Below are positions 42,726 to 50,238 of a stretch of 50,238 nucleotides of DNA, one piece after another. The position numbers and the translations under genes were made by a program. Source of the DNA: Kofleriaceae bacterium (GTDB lineage Bacteria; Myxococcota_A; Polyangia; Haliangiales; Haliangiaceae); NCBI GenBank assembly GCA_025357755.1, contig JANXOP010000178.1, positions 1 to 50,238 of the forward strand, read 5' to 3'. The stretch's first letter is position 1. Every line of letters starts with the position of its first letter. The notes beneath the pieces are model-generated. The model did not search any database. It was not told where the DNA came from and saw nothing but the letters and a program-made list of their open reading frames with translations.

Positions 42726-43790
42726 GTGCGGAAGCTGAACTTCTCGTCGGGCCCGGCCACTCTCCCCGAAGAAGTCTTGCGCCGAGCGCAGGAGGCGATC
42801 TGGGATCTCGACGGGTCCGGGATCGGGCTACTCGAGCATAGTCACCGCGGGCCCGAGTTCATGCGTGTGCTCGAGGGTGCCGAAGCGGCGGTCCGCGAGG
42901 TCGGCGGCATCGGCGACGAGTTTGCGGTGCTGTTCGTCACCTGCGGTGCGACGCAACACTTCGAGATGGTGCCGCGTAACTTCCTCGCGACCGGTGAAAC
43001 GGTCGACGTGTGTCACACCGGCGTGTGGTCCGGCAAGGTGATCGAAGAGGCCAAGCGGTTCGGTACCGTGCACGTCGCGTGTAGCTCGGAGGCTGACATG
43101 TTCGCGTCCGTGCCGAGCACGTTCTCGTGGAGCGCCTCGCCTCGTTACGTCCACTACACGAGCAACGAGACGATCTACGGCACCGAGTGGGCCGCGCCGC
43201 CGACCGCGCCCGCACCGCTCGTGTGCGACGCATCGAGCGACATCTTCTCGCGCCCGCTGCCGCTCGCGAACCACGCGCTGATCTACGCGGGCGCGCAAAA
43301 GAACCTCGGGCCGTCCGGCATCTCGCTCGTGATCGCCGACAAGAAGTTCATCGAGACCGGCGCGACGAAGCTGTCGCCGCTGGCGCAGTACCGCGTGTAC
43401 GCGAAGGAGCGCTCGCTCCACAACACGCCGAACACGTTTGGCGTGTGGATGATCGGCGAGGTCTGCCGCTGGATCCTCGCGCACGGTGGGCTCGCCGGCA
43501 TGGCCGAGGCCAACGCGCGCAAGGCCACGCGGCTCTACGACTTCCTCGACGGCTCCCGGAGCTGGCGCGCCCACGCCAAGCCGGGCAGCCGCTCGAACAT
43601 GAACATCACGTTCCGTGGCGCGACCCCGGCCGCCGAGGAGGCGCTGCTCGCAGCGGCCGAAGCGAAGGGCCTCTCGGGCCTCCGCGGCCATCGCTCGGTC
43701 GGCGGCCTGCGCGCGAGCATCTACAACGCGTTTCCCGAGGAAGGCGTGCAGCAGCTGGTGAGCTTGTTGCAAGAGCACGACGCATCATGA
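42726..43790 (+). CDS. serC: Phosphoserine aminotransferase
   Basis: Encodes 354 aa from a GTG. It opens LNFSSGPATLPEEVLRRAQE, the SerC signature. The pyridoxal-phosphate lysine is K192 in LIYAGAQKNLGPSG; other family segments are HYTSNETIYGTEW, SLHNTPNTFGVWM and RGHRSVGGLRASIYNAFPEE. It converts 3-phosphohydroxypyruvate and glutamate to phosphoserine and 2-oxoglutarate in serine synthesis. Length is normal. Its TGA overlaps the next ATG (ATGA). Confidence 0.95.
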   Translation: MRKLNFSSGPATLPEEVLRRAQEAIWDLDGSGIGLLEHSHRGPEFMRVLEGAEAAVREVGGIGDEFAVLFVTCGATQHFEMVPRNFLATGETVDVCHTGVWSGKVIEEAKRFGTVHVACSSEADMFASVPSTFSWSASPRYVHYTSNETIYGTEWAAPPTAPAPLVCDASSDIFSRPLPLANHALIYAGAQKNLGPSGISLVIADKKFIETGATKLSPLAQYRVYAKERSLHNTPNTFGVWMIGEVCRWILAHGGLAGMAEANARKATRLYDFLDGSRSWRAHAKPGSRSNMNITFRGATPAAEEALLAAAEAKGLSGLRGHRSVGGLRASIYNAFPEEGVQQLVSLLQEHDAS

Positions 43791-44404
43791 GCTGGGGCAC
43801 AACCGAGGGCGACAAGACGTTCCGCGACGCGATCTCGGCGATCGAGAACAACTCCAGCGTGGAGTGTGTGGTCGCGGTGCGCGCTCGCGCTCGGTTGTTC
43901 CTCGGCCAGCACATCACGGTCGGCCTGGTAGCGACCTACGCGGTGCTGATCTTCGCGGTGCTGAACGCATGGACACCGTGGGCCACGCTCGCGTTCCCGA
44001 TCGCCGCAGGCCTGGTCGCCGCGCTGCTCGTCGAGTACATCGCGCCGCTCTATCGCTTCCTCGTTCCGGCATCGCTGCGCGAGGACCACGTGCGGACCGC
44101 GGCACGCGCGCTGTTCACCGAGAAGGGCATCTACACCACCCGCGACCGCACGGGCCTCCTCATCTTCGTCGCCGTGCGCGATCGCATCGTCGAGGTCATC
44201 GCCGATGTCGGCATCGTCGAGGCGCTCGGCCAGACCCGGCTCGATCACATGGCGCAGACGCTCGGCGTCGCACTCGCCGAAGGCCCGGCGGCGCTCGGCC
44301 GCACGCTCGCGAACTTCGCCCCCGAATTCGCCGAGGTCCTGCCGCGCAAGTCCGACGATACGAACGAGCTCTCCGACGACCCGATCGCCGTCCGTCCCGG
44401 CTGA
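43787..44404 (+). CDS. TPM-domain-like membrane protein
   Basis: Encodes 205 aa, coupled to serC by ATGA. Two adjacent hydrophobic helices (about residues 42-85) interrupt a domain of the TPM/TLP18.3 type: the first strand region is ISAIENNSSVECVVAVRAR, and the rest follows the helices with AARALFTEKGIYTTRDRTGL, LIFVAVRDRIVEVIADVGI. Family members act in membrane-associated repair or phosphatase-like roles, but the function here is unknown. It ends 8 bp from the convergent recD2 gene. Confidence 0.65.
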   Translation: MSWGTTEGDKTFRDAISAIENNSSVECVVAVRARARLFLGQHITVGLVATYAVLIFAVLNAWTPWATLAFPIAAGLVAALLVEYIAPLYRFLVPASLREDHVRTAARALFTEKGIYTTRDRTGLLIFVAVRDRIVEVIADVGIVEALGQTRLDHMAQTLGVALAEGPAALGRTLANFAPEFAEVLPRKSDDTNELSDDPIAVRPG

Positions 44405-44412
44405 GCAGCCGC

Positions 44413-46608
44413 CTACGTGTCGTGCCCGACGTGCTCGCGGATCCGCTGCGCGAGCCACGTGTAGCGCGTGCGCGCGTCGGCATTCTTCACCGCTATCTCG
44501 ACCGCACGCTTGGAACCGACGAGCACCACGAGCCGCTTGCCGCGCGTGACCGCGGTGTAGAGCAGGCTGCGCTGCAGCATCATGAAGTGCTGAGTGACGA
44601 TCGGGATCACGACCGCCGGATACTCCGAGCCCTGGCTCTTGTGGATGCTGACCGCATACGCGTGGATCAACTGATCGAGCTCGGCGCGCTCGTACGTGAC
44701 GAGCCGGCTATCGAAATCGACGCGGATCACGCCGCCCTGTGGATCGACGGTTTCGATCACCCCGATGTCGCCGTTGAAGACGTTGCGGTCGTAGTCGTTG
44801 CGGGTCTGCATCACCTTGTCGTTGCGCCGAAAGATCCGGTCCCCGCGCACGATCTCGCCACTCGTTGCCTGCGCCGCCGGGTTGAGCTTCTCTTGCAGCG
44901 CACGGTTCACCGCGTTCGTACCGAGCTCGCCGCGGTGCATCGGTGTGAGGACCTGGACCTGCGTGATCGGATCCAACCCGAACCGCGCCGGGATGCGCTC
45001 CGCGACGAGCTCGACGATCGTGTTGCGTGCCGATTCGGCATCCTCGCGCGAGATGAAATAGAAGTCGCTCGTCCCTGCCGCGAGCGGCGCCTCGAGCTCG
45101 GGCATCTCGCCGTGGTTGATCTTGTGGGCCGAGACCACGATCTTGCTCGCGGCCGCTTGCCGAAAGATCTCCGTCAGCCGGATCACCGTCGCAGCCTTGG
45201 AGGCAATCACGTCGTGGAGGATCGAGCCCGCGCCCACCGACGGCAGCTGATCGACATCCCCGACGAGCACGAGCTGCGCGCCCAAACGCAACGCATCGAT
45301 GACCGCCCGAAACAGCATCGCATCGACCATCGAGGCCTCGTCGATCACGAGCAGGTCGGCCTCGAGCGGGTTCTCGGCGGTCTTCTGAAACCCGCCCGCG
45401 TGCGGTTGGTATTCGAGCAAGCGATGGATCGTCATCGCCTCGACACCGGTCGCTTCGCCGAGCCGCTTGGCCGCGCGACCGGTCGGCGCGGCGAGCGAGA
45501 CCTTCCTCGAGCCGATCTTCGCGATGTGCACGATCGCCTTGACGATCGTGGTCTTGCCGACACCCGGACCGCCCGTGATCACCGTGCAGCTATCGCGCAG
45601 CGCCGCGATCACCGCCGCGCGCTGCTGCTCGGCCAGCTCGAGCGTGGTCACCGCCTCGAACGCGTGGACGGCAGCCGCGATATCGATCGCCATCGGTCGA
45701 GTGTGGCTCTCGATCAGCTCGACCAGCTTCGCGGCGCTCGCGACCTCGGCATCGTGAAACTCCGGCAGCGCCGTACACGCGCCGCGATCACCGAGCACCT
45801 CGCGCACCACGAGCCCCGAGGCCTCGAGCGCGGCGAGCCTCGGTGGCAGATTCTCGACCGCGCGGCCGAGCAGCTCCGCTGCCTTCTGCATCAGCTCGTC
45901 GTCGGGAAGATGCATGTTGCCATCCTCGACCGAGGTCTCGAGCGCGTGCAACAGGCCCGCCTCGAGCCGCTCCGGTGCATCGCGCGCGATGCCGAGCTTC
46001 TCCGCGATCGAATCGGCGGTGCGAAAGCCGATGCCCCACACCTCGTGCGCGAGGCGATACGGGTTCTGCTTCACGACCCGGATCGCATCCTTGCCGTAGC
46101 GCTTGACGATCCGCGCGGCGAACGCACCCGACACGCCGACGCCGTACAGGAACACCATCACGTCCTGCACGTGGCGTTGATCGCCGAACACCTTCGCGAT
46201 CGTGGTCGCGCGCGCACCGCCGATGCCGATCACCTCGGTCAACCGGTTCGGGTTCTTCTCGATCACTTCGAGCGTCTCGGCCCCGAACTTCTCGACGATC
46301 CGCTTCGCGAGCGAAGGCCCGATGCCCGTGAACGCCTTGCTGCCCAGAAACTTCTCGATGCCCGCGGAGGTCTTCGGAGTTACGAGCTCGTACTCGGTGA
46401 CCTTGAACTGCCGCCCCCACTTCTTGTCGACTTCCCACGTGCCGCGCAACCGCAGCGGCATCCCTTCATCCACGCCCATCAGCTTGCCTACGAACGTGAC
46501 CTCGCCCTCCTTGGTCGTCAGCTTGGCCACGGTGTACGTGGTGTCCGCATTGTGAAATGCGACACGCTCGACGGTGCCGTCGATCGTGGTATCGGACTCG
46601 CCAGCCAC
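44413..46608 (-). CDS. recD2: RecD2-type SF1B DNA helicase
   Basis: Encodes 731 aa from a GTG. N-terminal OB-like domain (VERVAFHNADTTYTVAKL), helix-hairpin-helix region (FTGIGPSLAKRIVEKFG, VIGIGGARATTIAKVFG), then the SF1B motor: Walker A VITGGPGVGKTTIVKA, motif Ia LAAPTGRAAKRLGE, Walker B LLVIDEASMVD, motif III LVLVGDVDQLPSVGAG, motif V/VI SIHKSQGSEYPAVVI and LLYTAVTRGKRLVVLVG. It is a 5'-3' helicase of the RecD/TraA family in genomes without RecBC partners; none are seen here. Length is normal. Confidence 0.93.
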   Translation of the reverse strand: MAGESDTTIDGTVERVAFHNADTTYTVAKLTTKEGEVTFVGKLMGVDEGMPLRLRGTWEVDKKWGRQFKVTEYELVTPKTSAGIEKFLGSKAFTGIGPSLAKRIVEKFGAETLEVIEKNPNRLTEVIGIGGARATTIAKVFGDQRHVQDVMVFLYGVGVSGAFAARIVKRYGKDAIRVVKQNPYRLAHEVWGIGFRTADSIAEKLGIARDAPERLEAGLLHALETSVEDGNMHLPDDELMQKAAELLGRAVENLPPRLAALEASGLVVREVLGDRGACTALPEFHDAEVASAAKLVELIESHTRPMAIDIAAAVHAFEAVTTLELAEQQRAAVIAALRDSCTVITGGPGVGKTTIVKAIVHIAKIGSRKVSLAAPTGRAAKRLGEATGVEAMTIHRLLEYQPHAGGFQKTAENPLEADLLVIDEASMVDAMLFRAVIDALRLGAQLVLVGDVDQLPSVGAGSILHDVIASKAATVIRLTEIFRQAAASKIVVSAHKINHGEMPELEAPLAAGTSDFYFISREDAESARNTIVELVAERIPARFGLDPITQVQVLTPMHRGELGTNAVNRALQEKLNPAAQATSGEIVRGDRIFRRNDKVMQTRNDYDRNVFNGDIGVIETVDPQGGVIRVDFDSRLVTYERAELDQLIHAYAVSIHKSQGSEYPAVVIPIVTQHFMMLQRSLLYTAVTRGKRLVVLVGSKRAVEIAVKNADARTRYTWLAQRIREHVGHDT

Positions 46609-46642
46609 GCCGCAGCATAGCGGATTACGTTATCGTCGACGT

Positions 46643-47593
46643 ATGAGACTCCTCGCCGTCGCCCTGGTAATTGCGGGATGTGGTGGCGGGATCGCGGCAC
46701 AGGACTTCGGTGCGGGGCTGCGCGACGCCCAGTGCGACCTCCGCGTGCGCTGCGGCATCCTCGCTTCGACCGCCGCCTGCGACGGCTTCCTCCCGCTCGC
46801 CAGCAACACCCAACTGCTCGCCGAGATCGACCGCGGCAAGGTCAACTACGACAGCGACAAAGCCGAGCAGTGCATCAACGCGATCAAGAACGCCTCGTGT
46901 GACGGCACCACGAAGGAATCACGCGAGACCCCATCGGCCTGCCTCGACTTCATCACCGGCACGGTCGCCACGGGCGCGCCGTGCTTCACGAATGAAGCAT
47001 GCCAGTCCGCCGCGTGCGCGATGCCGAGCTGCACCGAGGCCTGCTGCGCGGGCACGTGCACCGCAGCCGAAACTCCCGGCAAGGCCGGCGACCCGTGCGC
47101 CACCCGCGCATGCGGCTCGGGCCTGACCTGCGACAACACCAAGAAGTGTGTCGCCCTCTTCACGGCCGGCGCCCCGTGCACGCTCTACACCGATTGCGAC
47201 TACGGCCTCGGCTGCCTCGGCGATCCGGGCATCTGCGGAACCATGCCGCACCTCGGTGAGGCGTGCCCCGACGGCCAGTGCGCCGAGCTCGGCTCGTACT
47301 GCAACAACGCCAAGCTCTGCGCGCCTCTCGGCTTGCTCGGCGATGTATGCACGACCTCGAACGATTGCTCGCGGTACTACACCTGCAATCCGCAAAGCTT
47401 GTCGTGCGAGGCGTTGCCGATCACCGGCCAGACCTGCAACGGCCTGTGCAGCGATGGCAGCTACTGCAACACCACCACGCTGCAGTGCACGGCGCTGCTC
47501 GCTAACGGTGGTGCGTGTACGGTCGATAACGCGTGCAAGAGCGGCTACTGCGACGCCACGATGATCTGCGCCGACGTCCCGGTCTGTGATTGA
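46643..47593 (+). CDS. Cys-rich (Dickkopf-like) lipoprotein
   Basis: Encodes 316 aa. The ATG at 46643 gives MRLLAVALVIAGCGGG (lipobox IAGC). The first third is helical; from about residue 110 there are some 30 cysteines in repeated modules of about 25 residues (GAPCTLYTDCDYGLGCLG, GDVCTTSNDCSRYYTC, GGACTVDNACKSGYCD). The pattern G-x-x-C-x5-C-x-x-G-x-x-C is typical of myxobacterial surface lipoproteins. Function unknown. It is divergent from recD2 with 34 bp between starts. Confidence 0.7.
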   Translation: MRLLAVALVIAGCGGGIAAQDFGAGLRDAQCDLRVRCGILASTAACDGFLPLASNTQLLAEIDRGKVNYDSDKAEQCINAIKNASCDGTTKESRETPSACLDFITGTVATGAPCFTNEACQSAACAMPSCTEACCAGTCTAAETPGKAGDPCATRACGSGLTCDNTKKCVALFTAGAPCTLYTDCDYGLGCLGDPGICGTMPHLGEACPDGQCAELGSYCNNAKLCAPLGLLGDVCTTSNDCSRYYTCNPQSLSCEALPITGQTCNGLCSDGSYCNTTTLQCTALLANGGACTVDNACKSGYCDATMICADVPVCD

Positions 47594-48039
47594 CCTCCCC
47601 CGAACCGACGACCGGACCTTCCAGGTTTGAAAGTACCCGGGCAACTCCTGATTCGAAGTCCGCGCTCCCCGTACCAATGTCGATCCCGGCTTTCGGCGCT
47701 CCAACGTCGGCGTGCGGTCGACCGAGGCGGACGGGCCGGCGTTCGCTCGCGGGCCGCTCGCTTTTTTGCCACGGAGACGGAAGGAGTCGGTGAAGGTCTG
47801 AAGGAGAAACGTCTACGTTCGTTCGCGGGCCGCGTGCCCCTCCGTGGCAAAACACGTCCCGCCCACAAACCCGCCAGCGTACGAACATGCCGGCGCAGCC
47901 GGAAACCGCGGCGAAGCCGCAGGACTATTCTTCGGCGAAGCCGGAGACCGCCGATCTGCGACTGAGCGCCGTGTGAGCGAATCTGTAGCGCTATCGCGTC
48001 CGACCGCACTCTCAATTGGGATAGACGCGCGCGAAAAAA
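47594..48039. other. Intergenic region with hairpin-forming repeats
   Basis: About 450 bp without a credible gene. It contains an inverted repeat (TTTTGCCACGGAG at 47764-47776 and CTCCGTGGCAAAA at 47840-47852), two similar 20-bp stretches around TTCG(C/T)TCGCGGGCCGC, and three small triloop hairpins at 47890-47943. Several ORFs cross it on both strands, but their translations are low-complexity Arg-rich and inconsistent with coding. Confidence 0.55.
47890..47943. repeat. Three tandem GNA-triloop DNA hairpins
   Basis: CCGGC-GCA-GCCGG (47890-47902), GCGGC-GAA-GCCGC (47908-47920) and CGGC-GAA-GCCG (47933-47943). Two contain GCGAAGC, known as an exceptionally stable DNA mini-hairpin. They lie within 54 bp. 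Confidence 0.6.
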
Positions 48040-48693
48040 CTACTTCTTCTTACGTAGGCTCGAATGTACAGATTTCCAGTGTTTCTTGCGCTTCGGCTTG
48101 GTTTTGTTCTTTGTGACGAGCTGCTTGATACCGGAATGTAGTGCACGAAAGGACGGAGACCGAGACCGTGAAGCGGTCGTGGTCATCCTGTCGCCCATCT
48201 CCTCGGCCCACATCACCTTGCGCAGCCCGTCGTCGCCAACTATTTCGCCGAAAAGTTCAGCGGTACCTATGATCGAGTCAGGGACATACTCGCGGGCACG
48301 TTTCATATCCGCGTTGGGAAATGCCGCCTTTAGCGCTCCTAGGTCGCCCAAGTAGAACGCCTCAGTTTCTTCTACAGCAATTCGGATGAGCACACGCGGT
48401 GCATTCATGGCGCCCACGATCGCGAGGAGCTGACTTTTCAGCTTCTTGCAATCCTCGTTGTCAGCGTCCACGAGAACCAAAACTCCGTCGTCCGCTGTTG
48501 CAGCAGAAGTTGCGTACGCACGAAGGGTGGCCGGTAAAAGATCGAGAAGTCCTCGACGTTTCGGGTCTGGCGTTGCGTTCGGATTCTTGGGAAGAGTTCC
48601 TTTCCCCTGATGCGGATGGGTTACGAACTCGTGCCCCTTGAAGGCACGACCTGCCCAACGATCTAAGAACGCCTTCTCTGAAGTTCCCTCCTG
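48040..48693 (-). pseudogene. DUF4276 family gene lacking its 5' end
   Basis: The minus frame from 48693 reads QEGTSEKAFLDRWAGRAF, then VLVLVDADNEDCKKLKSQLL, LIRIAVEETEAFYLGD and RSRSPSFRALHSGIKQLV, which are the successive conserved blocks of DUF4276 (a Toprim-like/RloB-related protein usually paired with an AAA ATPase). A TAA at 48694-48696 precedes the first block (normally preceded by a strand ending VEEG), and no ATG, GTG or TTG start exists before a TTG at 48480. So either the gene is truncated or only a shortened 146-aa form is made. The break coincides with the inferred transposon end. Confidence 0.6.
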
Positions 48694-48819
48694 TTACCGA
48701 GCGGCCCTGTTCATGGTCGAGGCGACCGCCTATTCGATGGACATCGGCGGGTGCCGACAAGGCGTCCATCGGCTGATGTCCATCAAACAGCCCGCCGTAT
48801 GGTCGGCAGGGCGTGATGG

Positions 48820-49095
48820 TTAAAACGAACGATCGTTGTCGGGATCCTCGGGTACGTGCCGCGTGAGCTCGTGGCGATGAGCGTCGAGCGCGAAGCAGAG
48901 TCGCTCGCAGTCGTCGATCAGTTCGCGAGCGGTGTGAAGTTCGGCCGGGTCATTGGGACGAGGGACACGAGTCACGCGGGGGTAGTGGGTCACCAGCGCG
49001 CGTGCAGCGAGCGCGACCACTGCCTCGAGCGCGACCAATCCTGCGATCTGAAGGAGGTCGTCGGGTGGGATCGGGATCCGCGGTGGAGCGGTCAT
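48820..49095 (-). CDS. Small protein of a transposon operon
   Basis: Encodes 91 aa. Its ATG overlaps the stop of the AAA ATPase gene (ATGA), so it is translated with it. It is mostly helical (LLQIAGLVALEAVVALAARA, TARELIDDCERLCFALDAHR) with an Ala/Val-rich helix near the N-terminus and an acidic end. It lacks the zinc-binding motifs of TniQ. Function unknown; position suggests an accessory transposition factor or target-site protein. Confidence 0.6.
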   Translation of the reverse strand: MTAPPRIPIPPDDLLQIAGLVALEAVVALAARALVTHYPRVTRVPRPNDPAELHTARELIDDCERLCFALDAHRHELTRHVPEDPDNDRSF

Positions 49096-49910
49096 CGGTC
49101 GCGCTCCCGTGTATCGGCTTCGATGACGCGCGCCATGACGTCTCGCTCGACGAGCTTCTTCTTCTTGCGTGCGGTCTCGCGGAGCGCGGCGGCGGCGACG
49201 CGATCGAGGTCACGCATCGCGCCGAGCGTGGCCTCGTGAAGCAGGACGATGGCGTCGGAGGCGAACACCTCGCGGGTGCAGCCGGCACGTTCCATCCGAA
49301 GCCGCAGGTACTCGGTCGTATCGTCGGGAGTGAGCGCACTGACGTCGAGTCGATGATGCAGCCGCGAATGCAGCGAACGATTGTGGCGTAGCGCGAGGCG
49401 CTCGCGAAGCTCGGGTAGACCGACGAGGATCAGCGAGAGCAACGCGCGACTGTCCCAGCCGTAGTTGAGCAAGATGTGCAGATGGTCGAGGGTGTCTTGG
49501 TGCAACAGGTGCGCCTCGTCGATCAAGAAGACCGGATGAATCCGTTCGAGGGCACGCTCTTCGACGTAGCGGTTCACGGCGTAGAACAGACTCCCGGCGG
49601 TCGCGGCGGGCGCGAGACCGAGCGCGGCACACAGCTGGCGATAGAAGTCGCGGCGACCGAGCGTGGCGTTGTGATAGTAGGTGAGCCGAAATCCGGCGGC
49701 CGGGATGCGATGGCGAAGCGCGCGTAGAACGCACGTCTTGCCGACGCCGGGCTCGCCGACGAGCACGACCGAGGCGCGCTCGTCGAGCGCCTCGAGGAGC
49801 GTATCGACGATGGCTTGCTTGGACGATGGCAACCACAGCTCACCGTCGGGAATCTCCTTCGAGAACGGGGGTTCGTTGAGCGCGAAGTGCGCGAGGTACG
49901 GGGTGGACAT
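49092..49910 (-). CDS. ExeA/TniB-like AAA ATPase of a transposon
   Basis: Encodes 272 aa. It begins YLAHFALNEPPFSKEIPDGE, the opening shared by ExeA/GspA-type ATPases used by transposons. Walker A GEPGVGKT (52-59), Walker B VFLIDEAHL (128-136), sensor-like LILVGLPELRERL, and arginine-finger region RLHHRLDVSALTPDDTTEYL are all present. In TniA/TniB or IS21-like systems this ATPase selects target DNA and activates the transposase. It is 2 bp downstream of the transposase stop. Confidence 0.85.
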   Translation of the reverse strand: MSTPYLAHFALNEPPFSKEIPDGELWLPSSKQAIVDTLLEALDERASVVLVGEPGVGKTCVLRALRHRIPAAGFRLTYYHNATLGRRDFYRQLCAALGLAPAATAGSLFYAVNRYVEERALERIHPVFLIDEAHLLHQDTLDHLHILLNYGWDSRALLSLILVGLPELRERLALRHNRSLHSRLHHRLDVSALTPDDTTEYLRLRMERAGCTREVFASDAIVLLHEATLGAMRDLDRVAAAALRETARKKKKLVERDVMARVIEADTRERDR

Positions 49911-49912
49911 GA

Positions 49913-50238
49913 TCAGTCCTCCTCGGGCGCACGGTGACGCGGTGGCCGTCCGACGAGTCGATCGAGCAGCGCGCCGGCCGGATCGAATGCGACGGCATCC
50001 TCGGTATCATCCGGCGCAGGTATCGGCCGTTTGCGGCGCATCTTGCCGGCGGCGATCGCATCGACCAGGCGAAGCACGTACCGATGGCCGTCGTGCTCGA
50101 CGACCGGCTCCGCGGCGCCGGTCAGATCGACGGCGATCATGACCAGGCCGCCGGACAGAAAGCTTTGGTCGAGCTGCCACGGCACGCCGGCGATATCGAC
50201 GGTGCCGTCCTTGCGAACGCGCCGGCGCGCGCGAATCG
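49913..50238 (-). CDS. Mu/TniA-type transposase, C-terminal end (partial)
   Basis: The minus frame is open from the window edge to the stop at 49913, about 108 codons. It contains RRRVRKDGTVDIAGVPWQLD, a Mu-transposase C-terminal beta-barrel-like segment, then LTGAAEPVVEHDGHRYVLRL and a Pro/Arg-rich tail. The DDE catalytic domain would lie beyond the window. A GTG at 50185 could be taken for a start, but the sequence before it is in-frame and family-like, so the gene is treated as partial. Confidence 0.65.
   Translation of the reverse strand, partial: IRARRRVRKDGTVDIAGVPWQLDQSFLSGGLVMIAVDLTGAAEPVVEHDGHRYVLRLVDAIAAGKMRRKRPIPAPDDTEDAVAFDPAGALLDRLVGRPPRHRAPEED

Larger units (their letters stand above)
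48692..50238 (-). mobile_element. End of a Mu/Tn7-like (TniA/TniB-type) transposon, partial
   Basis: From about 48692 to the window edge the minus strand encodes, in order of transcription, a DDE-transposase C-terminus, an AAA ATPase and a small protein. The candidate terminus is TGTTACCGAG at 48692, matching the 5'-TGT convention of this transposon class. Within the next 95 bp are three copies of GATGGAC: one direct at 48736 and two inverted at 48764-48770 and 48778-48784. The outer two form a perfect 10-bp inverted repeat (GATGGACATC / GATGTCCATC). They resemble transposase-binding sites. The other end is outside the window. Confidence 0.5.

Noticed and set aside
43864..46620. Long plus-strand ORF opposite recD2
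   Set aside because: Antisense shadow; recD2 motifs on the minus strand are unambiguous.

Overview
The window is high-GC bacterial DNA whose gene content points to a myxobacterium (Myxococcota, probably near Haliangium/Kofleriaceae). That placement is an inference from three things: the very large number of predicted secreted lipoproteins with Asp/Gly-rich tethers after the lipid-attachment cysteine, a MYXO-CTERM-like sorting tag (Gly-Cys, hydrophobic segment, Arg cluster), and the pairing of a zinc-ribbon Ser/Thr kinase with an H1-like AKKAP-repeat protein. No rRNA or marker gene fixes the genus.

Layout. Positions 1-17000 are an envelope/lipoprotein region: a partial DUF2892 membrane protein, several stand-alone lipoproteins, a lipoprotein built like the periplasmic part of an RND transporter, a class C beta-lactamase-fold hydrolase, an L-type lectin, an alpha/beta hydrolase, a VWA protein, an M48-like metalloprotease, a GST, a thrombospondin-type-3 protein and a beta-helix protein. 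Two genes here are frameshifted (an outer-membrane protein at 11749-12280 and a nucleotidyltransferase at 12381-12814).

Positions 17100-22850 are an accessory zone. It holds a DUF3494 (ice-binding type) gene remnant and a type IV, AbiE-like toxin-antitoxin pair with an inverted-repeat operator over its promoter. Next to these is a 2.8 kb segment bounded by a complete tRNA-Lys gene and a 24-nt copy of that tRNA's 3' end, the copy still followed by CCA and a terminator. The segment carries a frame-broken polymorphic-toxin-like gene and an ATGA-coupled downstream gene that looks like an immunity gene. tRNA-Arg and tRNA-Lys follow.

Positions 22989-47593 are mostly conserved or core genes: a 1326-residue secreted protein with an internal MYXO-CTERM-like tag, mltA, a PHP metallohydrolase operon, an HTH-PTS EIIA fusion, a translationally coupled PrsW/tail-anchored/trypsin-like protease operon, a hybrid histidine kinase, pcnB, a methyltransferase, the H1-like protein, an outer-membrane barrel, a Ser/Thr kinase, serC, a TPM-like membrane protein, recD2 and a Cys-rich lipoprotein.

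Positions 47594-50238 are accessory again: an intergenic patch of stable DNA hairpins, a DUF4276 gene missing its start, and the end of a transposon encoding a small protein, an ExeA/TniB-like AAA ATPase and the C-terminus of a Mu/TniA-type transposase that runs out of the window.
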